DNA from: Opitutia bacterium
GTDB taxonomy: Bacteria; Verrucomicrobiota; Verrucomicrobiia; Opitutales; Opitutaceae
DNA length: 64,000 nt
Assembly (NCBI GenBank): GCA_016217545.1
Contig: JACRHT010000012.1
Coordinates: 496,001-560,000 of the forward strand
Direction: 5' to 3'
Shown: positions 15,359 through 24,506 of the stretch, piece after piece
How positions within the stretch are numbered: the stretch's first letter is position 1
How the letters are laid out: the number at the start of each line of letters is the position of its first letter
The notes under the pieces: generated by a model
The model's database searches: none
What the model saw: only the letters and a program-made list of their open reading frames with translations
What the model was told of the DNA's origin: nothing
Position numbers and translations under genes: made by a program

Positions 15359-16681
15359 ATGAGCGCTCCCACGACCGCCGCCGCTTCCTCCAAACTCCAC
15401 TATGCGTGGATCGCCGCCGGCGTGACGTTCGTCACGTTGCTGGCCGCGGCGGGGGCGCGGGCGACGCCGGGCGTCATCTTGCTGCCGCTGGGCAACGAGT
15501 TTCAGTGGAGCCGCGCCACGGTGTCGTCGATCGTCTCGATCAACATCTTCCTCTACGGGTTGATGGGGCCGTTCGCGGCGGCGCTGTATCAACGCTTCGG
15601 GCTGCGCCGGACGATGATGGCGGCGATGACGATGCTCGCGGCGGGTTACGGGCTTTCGACGCTCGCGACGCACTATTGGCAATTCGTGGTGCTGTGGGGC
15701 TTCGTGGTGGGCATCGGCTCGGGCCTCGCCGCGGCGGTGCTCGGGGCGGCGGTGGCAACGCGGTGGTTCACGCAACGCCGCGGGCTCGTCATGGGGCTGC
15801 TCACGGCGAGCACGGCGACCGGGCAGCTGATTTTCCTGCCGAGCCTGGCGACCGTCGTGACGGAAAAGGGCTGGCGCGGCGCGCCGCTGGTCGTGGCAGT
15901 GGCCGCGCTCGCCGTGGTGCCGTTGATCGCGTGGCTGATGCGCGACGATCCGCGCGACGTGGGGCTGCGACCGTATGGTGAAGATGTAGCCGGCCTCGGT
16001 GAGGCCGGTGTCGGGTCGAGCAGGGCCGGGGTCGGCGACCCCGGCTACAAAGGTAACCCGGCGAAGCGCGCAGTGGACGTGCTGCTCGAGGCGGCGCGAA
16101 CGCGGGATTTCTGGCTGCTGGCGGGCTCGTTCTTCGTGTGTGGCGCGAGCACCAACGGGCTCGTCGGCACGCACCTGATCCCGGCGGCGTTCGACTGCGG
16201 CATCCCCGAGGTGCGCGCGGCGGGATTGCTGGCGATGATGGGAATCTTCGACCTGTTCGGCACAACGGCCTCGGGCTGGCTGAGCGATCGCTTCAACTGC
16301 CGGACGTTGCTCTTCACGTATTACGGGCTGCGCGGGCTCTCGCTGATTTTCCTGCCGCAGGCGCTGCTCGGGCCCACGGCGGGGCTGGGCGTTTTTGCGG
16401 TGTTCTACGGGCTCGACTGGATCGCGACGGTGCCGCCGACGGTGCGGTTGACGGGCGAGGTGTTCGGGCGCGAAAAGGGGCCAATCGTCTTCGGCTGGGT
16501 CGTGGCGAGCCACCAGGTCGGTGCGGCGTTCGCGGCGTATCTGGCCGGCGTGACGCGCACCAGTTTCGGGAGCTATGCGCCGGCATTCATCGGCGCGGGC
16601 GCATTGTGCGTGATCGCGGCGTTGATCGTGTTGCCGATCGGGAAGCGAGGGACACTCGCGCCAGCGACCGCGGCGGGGTGA
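15359..16681 (+). CDS. MFS transporter with in-frame palindromic insertion
   Basis: A 440-residue, 12-span major facilitator resembling the oxalate/formate-antiporter-like and monocarboxylate groups (RATVSSIVSINIFLYGLMGP, GTHLIPAAFDCG, VRLTGEVFG). The central cytoplasmic loop carries residues 210-230, encoded exactly by a 63-bp GTAG...CTAC palindrome (15986-16048) that keeps the frame. The loop tolerates length variation, so function is probably retained. ATG 15359 was chosen over an upstream in-frame ATG (15224) whose translation is polar. Substrate unknown. Divergent from the amidohydrolase pair. Confidence 0.85.
   Translation: MSAPTTAAASSKLHYAWIAAGVTFVTLLAAAGARATPGVILLPLGNEFQWSRATVSSIVSINIFLYGLMGPFAAALYQRFGLRRTMMAAMTMLAAGYGLSTLATHYWQFVVLWGFVVGIGSGLAAAVLGAAVATRWFTQRRGLVMGLLTASTATGQLIFLPSLATVVTEKGWRGAPLVVAVAALAVVPLIAWLMRDDPRDVGLRPYGEDVAGLGEAGVGSSRAGVGDPGYKGNPAKRAVDVLLEAARTRDFWLLAGSFFVCGASTNGLVGTHLIPAAFDCGIPEVRAAGLLAMMGIFDLFGTTASGWLSDRFNCRTLLFTYYGLRGLSLIFLPQALLGPTAGLGVFAVFYGLDWIATVPPTVRLTGEVFGREKGPIVFGWVVASHQVGAAFAAYLAGVTRTSFGSYAPAFIGAGALCVIAALIVLPIGKRGTLAPATAAG
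15986..16048. repeat. Family A palindrome inserted in frame in the MFS gene
   Basis: Begins GTAGCCGGCCTCGGTGAGGC and ends GGTCGGCGACCCCGGCTAC. Each half is a hairpin (CCGGCCTCGGTGAGGCCGG and CCGGGGTCGGCGACCCCGG) and the outer GTAGCCGG/CCGGCTAC pair too. It is 63 bp, begins at the first base of codon 210 and has no stop in this frame. Confidence 0.8.
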
Positions 16682-16694
16682 GCGATCGCCTCAA

Positions 16695-16797
16695 GGTGGA
16701 GCGGCTTGACCGCAAGACGCTCTGAGGATGCCGCGCGACGCGAAACACAAGCCGCGCGCGAGCATTCTTGAACGCGTTGGGGTCAACGCGCTCCACC
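16695..16797. repeat. Family B inverted repeat between convergent MFS genes
   Basis: GGTGGAGCGGCTTGACCGCAA on the left (to about 16715) and GAACGCGTTGGGGTCAACGC then CTCCACC on the right. It fills the gap between two convergent stop codons (16681 and 16799) and may serve as a bidirectional terminator. Confidence 0.72.
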
Positions 16798-16798
16798 T

Positions 16799-18112
16799 TC
16801 AGGCCGGAGGCGCTTCGGCCGCCGGCGCGGTGCGCACGAGGAGCGTCGCGGCGGCGGCGCAGAGGAAGAGGGCGCCGGCGAGGCGGATCACGTTGGCCGG
16901 ATCGCCGCCGAGCAGGCTGCGGTAGTAGAGCGGGAGCGTGAAAATCTGAATCATCATCGGGATCACGATGAACATGTTGAAAATCCCCATGTAGACTCCC
17001 GTGCGGTGCGCGGGAATGCAGCCGGCGAGCATCACGTAGGGATTGCCCATGCAGCTGGCCCACGCGAGGCCCAGGCCGACCATCGGCACGAAGAGCAGCG
17101 CCTTCGCCTGGATGTGCGGGAGCCAGAGCAGGCCGAGGCCGGCGAGGGTGAGGCAGAAGGCGTGCATGCGTTGCGGGCCGAAGCGGCGCGTGAACGGCAC
17201 GAGCGCGAACGCGGCGATGCAGGCAATCGCGTTGTAGAAGCCGCCGATCTGGCCGTTGATCAGACTGGCCTCGCGAAACTGCGGGCTGGCGGCGTCGGTC
17301 GTGCCGAAGAGCGTCTTCGAGAGCGAGAGGACGATATACTGCCAGTAACAGAAGAGCGCATACCACTGGAACAGCTTCATCAGCGCGAGCTGGCGCATCG
17401 TCGCGGGCATCTCGCGGAACGCGGAGATGATCTCGGCGAAGGTGTGCGCCCAACCGGTGGGCTGGCGGCGGATGGCGGCTTCTTCGGCGGGCGTGAGCGG
17501 GATTTCCTTCGTCGTGCGCAGCGTCCAGAGGATCGACGCGATGGAGAACACCGCGCCGATGCCGAAGGCGGCGATGGTGATGTGCGGGATGTGGCGCGCG
17601 TTCACGGCGTCCTTGTTCATGCCGAGCACGACGAGGATCGAGGGCGTGAGATACGAGAGCGTCTGGCCGAGGCCGGTGAACGCGCTCTGCGTGAGGAAGC
17701 CGAGCGAGTGTTGCGCGGGGTCGAGCTTGTCGCTCACGAAGGCGCGGTAAGGCTCCATCGTGATGTTGTTCGCGGCGTCGAGGATCCAGAGGAGCGAGGC
17801 GGCCATCCAGAGCGTGGAGCTGAACGGCATCCAAAACAGCGCCACGCTGCACAGCACGGCGCCGATGAAGAAATACGGCGTGCGCCGCCCCCAGCGGCTG
17901 AGCGTGCGGTCGCTCATCGCGCCGATGATCGGCTGGACGATGAGGCCGGTCATCGGGCCGGCGAGCCAGAGGTAGGGCAGCGAGGCCTCGTCGGCGCCGA
18001 GGTATTTGTAGAGCGGGCTCATGTTGCCCTGCTGGAGGCCGAACGAGTATTGGATGCCGAAGAACCCGAAGTTCATGTTCAGGATCTGGGCGAAAGTGAG
18101 CCGGGGTTTCAT
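16799..18112 (-). CDS. MFS sugar:cation symporter (SLC45/GPH-like), probable sucrose/oligosaccharide uptake
   Basis: A 437-residue, 12-span transporter. [20 protein letters not shown], the [18 protein letters not shown] loop and [11 protein letters not shown] with the [12 protein letters not shown] segment are typical of the SLC45/sucrose-maltose symporter group. Start ATG 18112 begins [12 protein letters not shown]; the frame extends further but through repeat sequence. It diverges from a cupin-AraC regulator and sits beside fructokinase and sucrose phosphorylase, so inner-membrane sucrose uptake is the likely job. The 18131-18240 repeat lies directly upstream and may alter its promoter. Confidence 0.87.
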   Translation of the reverse strand: MKPRLTFAQILNMNFGFFGIQYSFGLQQGNMSPLYKYLGADEASLPYLWLAGPMTGLIVQPIIGAMSDRTLSRWGRRTPYFFIGAVLCSVALFWMPFSSTLWMAASLLWILDAANNITMEPYRAFVSDKLDPAQHSLGFLTQSAFTGLGQTLSYLTPSILVVLGMNKDAVNARHIPHITIAAFGIGAVFSIASILWTLRTTKEIPLTPAEEAAIRRQPTGWAHTFAEIISAFREMPATMRQLALMKLFQWYALFCYWQYIVLSLSKTLFGTTDAASPQFREASLINGQIGGFYNAIACIAAFALVPFTRRFGPQRMHAFCLTLAGLGLLWLPHIQAKALLFVPMVGLGLAWASCMGNPYVMLAGCIPAHRTGVYMGIFNMFIVIPMMIQIFTLPLYYRSLLGGDPANVIRLAGALFLCAAAATLLVRTAPAAEAPPA

Positions 18113-18130
18113 GGGGCGAAGGGGGCGGGG

Positions 18131-18240
18131 ATCTTGATCTTTCCTCTTTCTCCTAATCTTTCTCCTCAAGAGGCACAGCCGGCTGCGTGACCGGACGAGA
18201 GAAAGAGGAAAGAGAAAGATTAAGAGGAAAGAGGCAGCGC
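18131..18240. repeat. Variant of family C inverted repeat
   Basis: Left arm ATCTTTCCTCTTTCTCCTAA then TCTTTCTCC; right arm GAGAAAGAGGAAAGAGAAAG then ATTAAGAGG. The TTCTCCTAnTC core matches the left arm of the family C element at 892, where the units read GTTCTC rather than CTTTCTC. It lies just upstream of the MFS symporter start. Confidence 0.6.
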
Positions 18241-18381
18241 GGAGCGCGGGGGCGAGGCCATCCTCGCCAGCCTGACGCAAAGCCCAAGCCTGCCCACCCG
18301 GAAAAATCGGCGAAAACCAGCACCGGGCGATTTTGCAGGTGCGGGACCGGCGCCGGGCCGCTAGCAGTGCCTGTGTTCCGA

Positions 18382-18465
18382 GGTGGGCCGCGTTGACCTC
18401 AACGCGTTCGCGCGAGTTCGCCGCGGGACACCTCTTCGCGCGTCTTGAGGTCAAGTCGCTCCACC
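18382..18465. repeat. Family B inverted repeat upstream of the AraC gene
   Basis: GGTGGGCCGCGTTGACCTCA with the internal AACGCGTT palindrome on the left and CGTCTTGAGGTCAAGTCGCT then CCACC on the right. It ends 17 bp before the AraC-type regulator start, so it lies in the 5' untranslated region or promoter. Confidence 0.7.
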
Positions 18466-18482
18466 CCGCCCCACCCCAAACC

Positions 18483-19493
18483 ATGATCTCGTTTCTGCCT
18501 GCCCGCGCCGGCGCCAAGATCGATGCGCGCCGCCTGTTCATCGAGACGTTCCGCCGGCAGATCGCGCTGCTCGAGTCGGGCAAGGCGCGCGTGCGCATCC
18601 CGGCCACGCGGCGGCTCTTCGAGCGGCTGCCGGGCATGCAATACCACTTCAAGCCGGAACTGTTCATCCAGCTGGGCGGCGAGACGGAGTTCACGTTCCC
18701 CGACAGCGCGTTCGTCCTCGGGCCGGGGGAAATCTGCGTGATGCCGAAAGGCGTGCCGCACGGCGAAATCGTGCGCGGGGGCGGCAAGCCCTTCGAGAAC
18801 GTCGTGGTGTGTTTCTACAACGAGACCGTCTCGATCCACGTCGCGCACGAGTCGCCGCCCGGCACGCCCGTGGTGGACGACATCCATTTTTTCACCACCG
18901 ATCTCTTCCCGGAACTCGTCGAATACCTCAACCGCGCCGGCGAGCTCCGCCACCGCGACCGCGCCGCCTGCGCCACGGCGATCAAGGGCCTGCTGCTCGC
19001 CGAGCTGTCGCTGCTGCTCGTGCTCATCGAGGAACAGGACGCCTCGCGCTACTCCGAGAGCGAGCGGGTGTTCCGTTGCCAGTGGCTCATCCGCAACAAT
19101 CTCCACGACCCCGAACTCAGCGTGGAATCGCTCGCGGCGGAGCTGCGCTGCTCGCCGAGCCACCTCTCGAAACTCTTCCACCGCGCGACCGGCGAGCGCA
19201 TCGTCGAATGCCTCACGCGCCTGCGCCTCGCCAACGCGATCGACGCCGTGAAGCACACGCCGCTCAGCGTGAAGGAGATCGCGGTCGCCTGCGGCTTCAA
19301 CGACCCGAACTACTTCACGCGCGTCTTCCGCAAGGCCACGGGCCGCTCGCCCGTGCAGTATCGCGCCGAGCTGCACCACACGGCCTCGCAACTCGAGCGC
19401 GAGGCGAAGGCGGTGTTCTTCGACCGCGAGGAGCACGACTTCGGCCTGCGCCCGGAAGTGATGGCGCGCGCGACGGTGAAAGTCGCGCGGTGA
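18483..19493 (+). CDS. AraC-family regulator with cupin sensor
   Basis: A 336-residue regulator. The N-terminal half is an AraC-type cupin (FIQLGGETEFTFPDSAF, LGPGEICVMPKGVPHGEI); the C-terminal 100 residues are a double HTH (LSVESLAAELRCSPSHLSKLFHRATGE, then SVKEIAVACGFNDPNYFTRVFRKATGRSP). The cupin may bind a sugar. It diverges from the symporter gene and precedes fructokinase, sucrose phosphorylase and a TonB receptor on the opposite strand, so it is the likely activator of that sucrose locus. ATG 18483 (MISFLPARAGAKI) follows directly after the family B repeat. Confidence 0.9.
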   Translation: MISFLPARAGAKIDARRLFIETFRRQIALLESGKARVRIPATRRLFERLPGMQYHFKPELFIQLGGETEFTFPDSAFVLGPGEICVMPKGVPHGEIVRGGGKPFENVVVCFYNETVSIHVAHESPPGTPVVDDIHFFTTDLFPELVEYLNRAGELRHRDRAACATAIKGLLLAELSLLLVLIEEQDASRYSESERVFRCQWLIRNNLHDPELSVESLAAELRCSPSHLSKLFHRATGERIVECLTRLRLANAIDAVKHTPLSVKEIAVACGFNDPNYFTRVFRKATGRSPVQYRAELHHTASQLEREAKAVFFDREEHDFGLRPEVMARATVKVAR

Positions 19494-19513
19494 GCAGGCG
19501 CGCGGGCGTCCTT

Positions 19514-19541
19514 GAACGCGTTGGGGTCAACGCGTTCCACC
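19514..19541. repeat. Half copy of family B supplying the fructokinase stop
   Basis: Only the right arm, GAACGCGTTGGGGTCAACGC then TCCACC, is seen; no matching left arm lies nearby. On the minus strand the sequence GGTGGAACGCGTTGA encodes the last residues and the TGA stop of the fructokinase gene. Confidence 0.7.
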
Positions 19542-20420
19542 TCGGAACGGAGCCGTGATCTCCGACGGCAGCTTCGGCGTGGCGCCGCGCTGCGTGCAGA
19601 CGTAGGCGGAGATGTCGATCGCCCGCTCGACAACCGTGGCCAGCGACCAGCCGCGCAGCAGGCCCATCGCAAACGCCGCCGTGAACGAGTCGCCGGCGCC
19701 GACCGTGTCGGCCACATCCACTTTCTTCCCGGGGTGATCGATCCACTCGCCACCGGCATGCACGAGACAACCGTCGGCACCGCGCGTGAAGATCGCCGCG
19801 CGAAGTTGAAAGCGAGTCGCGAGCTCGGCCAGCGCGCCGCGATCGTCAGGCGGCAGCGCGAAAAGTTCCCGCAGCACAGGCAGCTCGGTTTCGTTCAGCT
19901 TCAGCATCGTCGCGAGTGCGAGCGATGCCGTGATCACCTCGCGCGAGTAGTAGTGCTGACGGAGATTGAGGTCGAAAATGCGGAGCGCTCCGGGCCGGCT
20001 CCGCTGCAGCAACGCGTGGATGGCATCGCGAGCGGACGCGGTGCGTTGCGCGAGCGAGCCGAAGCAGACCGCGTCGGCGGCAGCGATGGCCGCTCTTCCG
20101 GCGGACTCACCGGCGAGGAAATCCCACGCAACATTCTCGTGGATCGTGTAGTGGGCGTGGCCCGCCGCATCGAGCGCCACGCTGACGGAACTCGTCGGCG
20201 CGCGCGGGTCGATCTCGACGGCATCGGTCGGCAAGCCGAGTGCGCGCAGGCGCGCGAGCAGGTCGAGACCGGCGGCATCGGCTCCGACACGGGAGACGAC
20301 GGTGGCGGCGGCGCCGAGCGCGGCGGTGTGATAGGCGAAGTTCGCCGGGGCGCCGCCAAGCTGGCGGCCGGCCGGCAACTCGTCCCACAGCACTTCACCG
20401 AGACCGACGCAGCGGATCAT
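19527..20420 (-). CDS. Fructokinase-type PfkB carbohydrate kinase
   Basis: Phosphorylates a sugar, most likely fructose to fructose 6-phosphate. PfkB signatures: GGAPANFAYHTAALG (22-36) and DTVGAGDSFTAAF around the catalytic D244. WDELPAGRQLGGAPAN resembles bacterial fructokinases (FrkA type). The last four residues (GGTR) and the TGA stop are encoded by the family B half repeat, so the native C-terminus has probably been replaced. The gene lies 16 bp downstream of sucrose phosphorylase, which releases fructose, matching this activity. Confidence 0.88.
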   Translation of the reverse strand: MIRCVGLGEVLWDELPAGRQLGGAPANFAYHTAALGAAATVVSRVGADAAGLDLLARLRALGLPTDAVEIDPRAPTSSVSVALDAAGHAHYTIHENVAWDFLAGESAGRAAIAAADAVCFGSLAQRTASARDAIHALLQRSRPGALRIFDLNLRQHYYSREVITASLALATMLKLNETELPVLRELFALPPDDRGALAELATRFQLRAAIFTRGADGCLVHAGGEWIDHPGKKVDVADTVGAGDSFTAAFAMGLLRGWSLATVVERAIDISAYVCTQRGATPKLPSEITAPFRGGTR

Positions 20421-20436
20421 GCGGCGAGTTTCTCCG

Positions 20437-21921
20437 TCACAGCGCGCCGTGCAAGTCGCGCGTCGTCATGGCGCCATCCGGACCTGTGGCCGAGATCGCT
20501 GCGGCGCCGATGACCAAGTCGATGTCGAGCCTCGCTTGGTGCGAGCCTGCCCGCCAGACGAGCGAGAGCAGATCGTCCACGGTATCGGCGATATTGAACT
20601 CGCCGGCGAAGGCCGGGTGCGTGTTGCGGAAGCGGATGAGGTCGCACAACGCGCGCACGACGGGGCGCGCGAGGGCGGCGTCGAGCTCGGCGGGCGCGTA
20701 GTAGTGGCGGTTGATGTCGCGGCCAACTTTGGAGCGCGCGAGGAGGTCCATGTCGTTTTCGCCGGCGAGCAGCCCGGTGTAGTAAACCTGCGGCACGCCG
20801 GGCGCGAAGAACTGGATCGCGCGCGCGGTGAGGTAGGCGCGGTCGTCGCGACCGAGCGCGTCGTAGTAGGTGCAGTTGACCTGATAGAGATCGAGGTTGT
20901 TGGCGGCGGCGCCGGTGGCTTGGCGGCTCTGGCCGCGCGAGCGCGTGTGGATTTCCTCGACGAGCGCGTCGAGCTCGGCGGGCGGGATGAGACCGGGGCG
21001 AGCAGCGCGGTCGGCGGGATCGGCGCCGACGTCGACGATGCCGATGCCGTCGTGCGTATCGAGGACGGTGAGGCAATTGCGCGGGCTGATCGCGAGCCAG
21101 GCGCGCAGGCCGCGGCTGGTGCGGTTAAAGAGCGCGTGGAGCACGAGCGGCGGGAGCGCGAAGTCGTAGACGCGGTCCACACGCTGCGCGATGGCGATCT
21201 GGTCGCGATGGTAGCTGTGGATCTCGACGAGCACCTCGATGCCGCGCGCGTGGGCTTGTTGCGTGAGCTCGGAGATGAAGGCGTAGGTCTCCGGGATCAT
21301 GAAGCAACTCGTGCCGGGCTGCTTGATGGCGTAGCCGGCGGCGTCGAGGCGGATCATGGTGATGCCGCTGCGTTGGAAGGTATCGAGGATCGACGTGAGG
21401 TAGGCGGCGCCGGCGGGCGAGCGGACGTCGATGTCGATTTGTTTCGGCGTGAAGGTCGTCCAGAGGCGGCGGGTCTCGCCGTTGGTGAGCGTGACGGTGG
21501 TGAACGGCGCGCCGGGGCGCGGGCGGAAGATTTTCCGCAGCTCGGCGTCGGTCGCGCCGTGCGGGAAAACGCGATCGGCGGTGAGAAACAAATCCGCGTA
21601 GGGCGAGGCGGCGCCGCGCGCGGAGAAGTCGCGGAATTGCGGCGAGTCGGCCGACATATGGTTGACGATCAGGTCGGCCATCACGGGCACGTCGGCGCTG
21701 AGCGCGCGGACGTCGTCCCAGTCGCCGAGGCGCGGGTCCACGAGCGTGTGGTCGATGGGATCGAAGCCCGCGTCGGCGCCGTCGATCGCGTGGTAGAACG
21801 GCAGGACGTGGACGCCGCCGAAAAGTCCGCCGAGCTTCGTGCGCAGCAGTTCGTGCAGCGCGCGGAAGCCGCCACCGCTCAGACGGTCGGTGTAGGTGAT
21901 GAGTTGGACCTGGTTGCGCAC
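20437..21921 (-). CDS. Sucrose phosphorylase (GH13 subfamily 18)
   Basis: Converts sucrose and phosphate to glucose 1-phosphate and fructose. The opening MRNQVQLITYTDRLSGGGFR is the family hallmark. D193 in TMIRLDAAGYAIK is the nucleophile, E233 in VLVEIHSYHRD the acid/base, and LDTHDGIGIVDVG holds the transition-state pair. Length 494 is normal for this subfamily, close to Bifidobacterium sucrose phosphorylase. The start is GTG at 21921, preceded after 11 bp by a GTAG hairpin. It is 16 bp upstream of fructokinase. A related glucosylglycerate or sucrose-6-phosphate specificity cannot be excluded without structure comparison. Confidence 0.88.
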   Translation of the reverse strand: MRNQVQLITYTDRLSGGGFRALHELLRTKLGGLFGGVHVLPFYHAIDGADAGFDPIDHTLVDPRLGDWDDVRALSADVPVMADLIVNHMSADSPQFRDFSARGAASPYADLFLTADRVFPHGATDAELRKIFRPRPGAPFTTVTLTNGETRRLWTTFTPKQIDIDVRSPAGAAYLTSILDTFQRSGITMIRLDAAGYAIKQPGTSCFMIPETYAFISELTQQAHARGIEVLVEIHSYHRDQIAIAQRVDRVYDFALPPLVLHALFNRTSRGLRAWLAISPRNCLTVLDTHDGIGIVDVGADPADRAARPGLIPPAELDALVEEIHTRSRGQSRQATGAAANNLDLYQVNCTYYDALGRDDRAYLTARAIQFFAPGVPQVYYTGLLAGENDMDLLARSKVGRDINRHYYAPAELDAALARPVVRALCDLIRFRNTHPAFAGEFNIADTVDDLLSLVWRAGSHQARLDIDLVIGAAAISATGPDGAMTTRDLHGAL

Positions 21922-21931
21922 GGTGGGAAAA

Positions 21932-22000
21932 GTAGGGCCGGTCTTCAGCCGGCCCGTTTGGATTCTCGCGCTTTTAGGGGCCGGCTGAAGCCGGCCCTAC
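21932..22000. repeat. Family A paired hairpin between TonB receptor and sucrose phosphorylase
   Basis: GTAGGGCCGGTCTTCAGCCG on the left and GGGCCGGCTGAAGCCGGCCC then TAC on the right, a near-perfect long inverted repeat. It sits 1 bp after the TonB receptor stop (22002) and 11 bp before the sucrose phosphorylase start, inside the probable operon. Confidence 0.75.
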
Positions 22001-22001
22001 C

Positions 22002-24506
22002 TCAGAAGTTGTAGCGGAGGACGAGGGACGTGGTGCGGCCGGGGATGGTGCGAAAGCGCACGACCGGGAGTGCGCCGACGCCGGGGAGCGAACCTTCCTC
22101 GCCTTCGGTCCAGCCTTGGGAGTCGAGGAGGTTGTTCACGTTGAGGCTGAGCGTGACGCCTTTGCCGAAGCTGTAGGTGGCGAAGCCGTTCACGGTGACG
22201 TAGGCGGGGAGCTTGAGCGCGCTGGCGTTTTGCGTGACGCCGTGCGCGGGGTCCTGCGCGTAGGATTCGGTGGTGCCGATGGCGGAGCCGCCGACGCTGA
22301 ACGCGCCGATGGTCCACGACGGGGCGACGGTGTAGATGAACTTCGCCTGGCGGCGCGGCGTGAAGGAGACGCGGCTGGCGCCGCTGGTGACTTCGCCGTC
22401 GGCGTCGGTGTAGGTGGCGTTGGCGCGGAGGTCGAAGCCGCCGAGGCGATACGAGGCTTCGAGCTCGAGGCCGGTGGCGGTGTAGTCGATGGGCGGGTTG
22501 ACCTTGTTCAACTCGGCGCCGGAGGGCTCGCGCGTCTGGGCGTGGAAGAGCGTGGCGTTGAACACGAGCTGGCCGGGCACGAGTTGCGTGGTGCGGTATT
22601 TCACGCCGAGCTCGGATTGTTTCACGTCGTAGTAGAAGGACTTCGCGGCGAAGCCCGGGCCGCTGGAACCGGCGTTGAGCGCGAGGCGGTCGGCGCCGGC
22701 GCGTCCGCCGAACGAGTAGCGGGCGAAGAGCGCGAGGTCTCTCGAGGCGCTGTAGTTCACGCCGGCGGAGTAGCTGGTGTAGCTGAGCGAGTAGTTCACG
22801 TTGGTGCCGGCGGCCCAGTTGAAGGTCGGCACGCCGCCGAGCTCGGCGCCGGAGATGACGCCGTCGTTGTTGACGTCGTAGCTGCGGGCGGTGCCGTCGA
22901 CGACGAGGCCGCGGGCTTTCACGGTGTCGCGGCGCACGCCGGCGTCCCAGGAGAACTTGCCCGACTGGAGCGAGACGCTGGCGACGGGGGCGCGGGTGGA
23001 ATACTTGAGGTCGTAGGCGCGGAAAAAATTGCCCCAGTCGATCGGTCCGTAGGAGAGCTGGCCGTTGGAGGTGAGCGCGGTGCCGGCGGCGTTGGCGAGG
23101 TTGAGCGTGTGGGCGCCTTCGCCGCGCGTCTCGAGGAGGTAGGCGGCCCAGGTCCAGTCCTGCACGATCTTTTGCTCGGAGTTGTAGTAGCCGACCGTGG
23201 TCTCGAGTTTGGCGCCGTTGGCGAGCTTGGTGAATTTGGTGAGCTTGAGGTCGTTGCCGGCCCAACCGAGGTCCTTCGCGTCGGTGTCGAAGGCGTGGAC
23301 GGTCGTCACGAGCGCGTCGCTCGCGACGGCCTGGCCTTTGTTCGCGCCGGAGCCGTAGATGAGTTTCGTGGCACCGGCGAAGGTCGGAGCGTAGGCGGTG
23401 ACGGCTTGGGCGGCGGTGCGGACGCTGGCGGGGAACGGCGCGCCCCATTGGGCGGACTGTTTGGACACGCGGATGCGGTCGGTGATGGAGAAGTCCTCGA
23501 TCGGCGAGATGACGAGTTCGGCGCCGATGGAGGCGACCTTGGTGTGGATGCCGTCGAAGTGGCGCGTGACGAGGTTGCCGTGCGTGTCGACGGCGTTGTC
23601 GGTTGTGAGATTGGGCGTGTAGAGCGAGCCCTTGAGCACGTCGTAGCCCGGGAGGTCGCCGTAGGAGTCGGCGCTGTTCACCTTGGTGGGTGCGGGCAGG
23701 TAGGTCGTCGCGGTGTCGTCGATGGCTTTGACGTAGAGGCGAAAGTGTCCGCCGGGGAGATCCTTGGTGAGGTTGACTTTGACTTGGCCGCCACCGCCGG
23801 TGGTGCCGCTGTCGCGCTGGCCTTCGCCGCGACGGTAGAAACCGCCGACGTTGAAGCGCAGGCTGTCGGTGATGGGGCTGCCGTAGTTGAACTCGGCGCG
23901 CTGCTGGTCGAAGTCGAGGCCGTAGGTGAAGGCGAGCGTGCCGCCGGCCTGCTTGCCGTCCTTCGAGATCATGTTGATGACGCCGCCGGGAGAGTTGGAG
24001 GCGAAGATCGCGGCGCTGCCGCCGCGCACGGACTCGACGTTGCCGATGGAGGGATCGACGCGGAAGAGCACGTCGGCGTTGCCGAAGGCAATGTCGCCGT
24101 ATTCGACGACGGGCAGGCCGTCTTCCTGGAATTGCACGTAGCGCGAACCGCCGTCGGCGAGCGGGAGGCCGCGGATGGTGAGGTTGGCGTTGCCTTCGCC
24201 GGAGGTGGATTCGACGCGGATGCCGGGCAGCGAGCGGAAGAGCTCGGCGGTGTTGCGCGGCGTGAAGAGGCTGATCTGCTCCATCGGCAGCGTGGAGACG
24301 GAGATGGAGGACTGGAGCTTGGACTTGTCGGGGCGAGAGACGGCGGTGACGACGAAGTCGTCGAGCTTGATGACGCTGTCGGGAGCAGGCGCCGGAGTGG
24401 GAGCGGGCGCTTCGGCCGGAGCGGTCTGCGCTGACAACGACGCGGCGGCGAAGAAGAGAGCGGCGGCGGCCCAGCCACGCGCGGGGGAACGGACGGGTTT
24501 GTTCAT
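22002..24506 (-). CDS. TonB-dependent outer membrane receptor, probable sucrose/oligosaccharide uptake
   Basis: An 834-residue outer membrane beta-barrel with plug. Signal peptide to about residue 26 (ASLSAQ), TonB-box-like DSVIKLDDFVVTAV (about 43-56), plug motifs LPGIRVESTSGEGNANLTIRG and SVRGGSAAIFASNSPGGVINMIS, and a barrel ending LVLRYNF with the aromatic C-terminus required for BAM insertion. Being first in a run with sucrose phosphorylase and fructokinase suggests sucrose or a sucrose-containing oligosaccharide as ligand. The ligand is inferred from context only. Confidence 0.9.
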   Translation of the reverse strand: MNKPVRSPARGWAAAALFFAAASLSAQTAPAEAPAPTPAPAPDSVIKLDDFVVTAVSRPDKSKLQSSISVSTLPMEQISLFTPRNTAELFRSLPGIRVESTSGEGNANLTIRGLPLADGGSRYVQFQEDGLPVVEYGDIAFGNADVLFRVDPSIGNVESVRGGSAAIFASNSPGGVINMISKDGKQAGGTLAFTYGLDFDQQRAEFNYGSPITDSLRFNVGGFYRRGEGQRDSGTTGGGGQVKVNLTKDLPGGHFRLYVKAIDDTATTYLPAPTKVNSADSYGDLPGYDVLKGSLYTPNLTTDNAVDTHGNLVTRHFDGIHTKVASIGAELVISPIEDFSITDRIRVSKQSAQWGAPFPASVRTAAQAVTAYAPTFAGATKLIYGSGANKGQAVASDALVTTVHAFDTDAKDLGWAGNDLKLTKFTKLANGAKLETTVGYYNSEQKIVQDWTWAAYLLETRGEGAHTLNLANAAGTALTSNGQLSYGPIDWGNFFRAYDLKYSTRAPVASVSLQSGKFSWDAGVRRDTVKARGLVVDGTARSYDVNNDGVISGAELGGVPTFNWAAGTNVNYSLSYTSYSAGVNYSASRDLALFARYSFGGRAGADRLALNAGSSGPGFAAKSFYYDVKQSELGVKYRTTQLVPGQLVFNATLFHAQTREPSGAELNKVNPPIDYTATGLELEASYRLGGFDLRANATYTDADGEVTSGASRVSFTPRRQAKFIYTVAPSWTIGAFSVGGSAIGTTESYAQDPAHGVTQNASALKLPAYVTVNGFATYSFGKGVTLSLNVNNLLDSQGWTEGEEGSLPGVGALPVVRFRTIPGRTTSLVLRYNF

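Noticed and set aside
22116-24434. 772-residue plus-strand frame opposite the TonB receptor
   Set aside because: Low-complexity Val/Glu/Gly-rich translation, antisense to a receptor with signal peptide, plug and barrel motifs.
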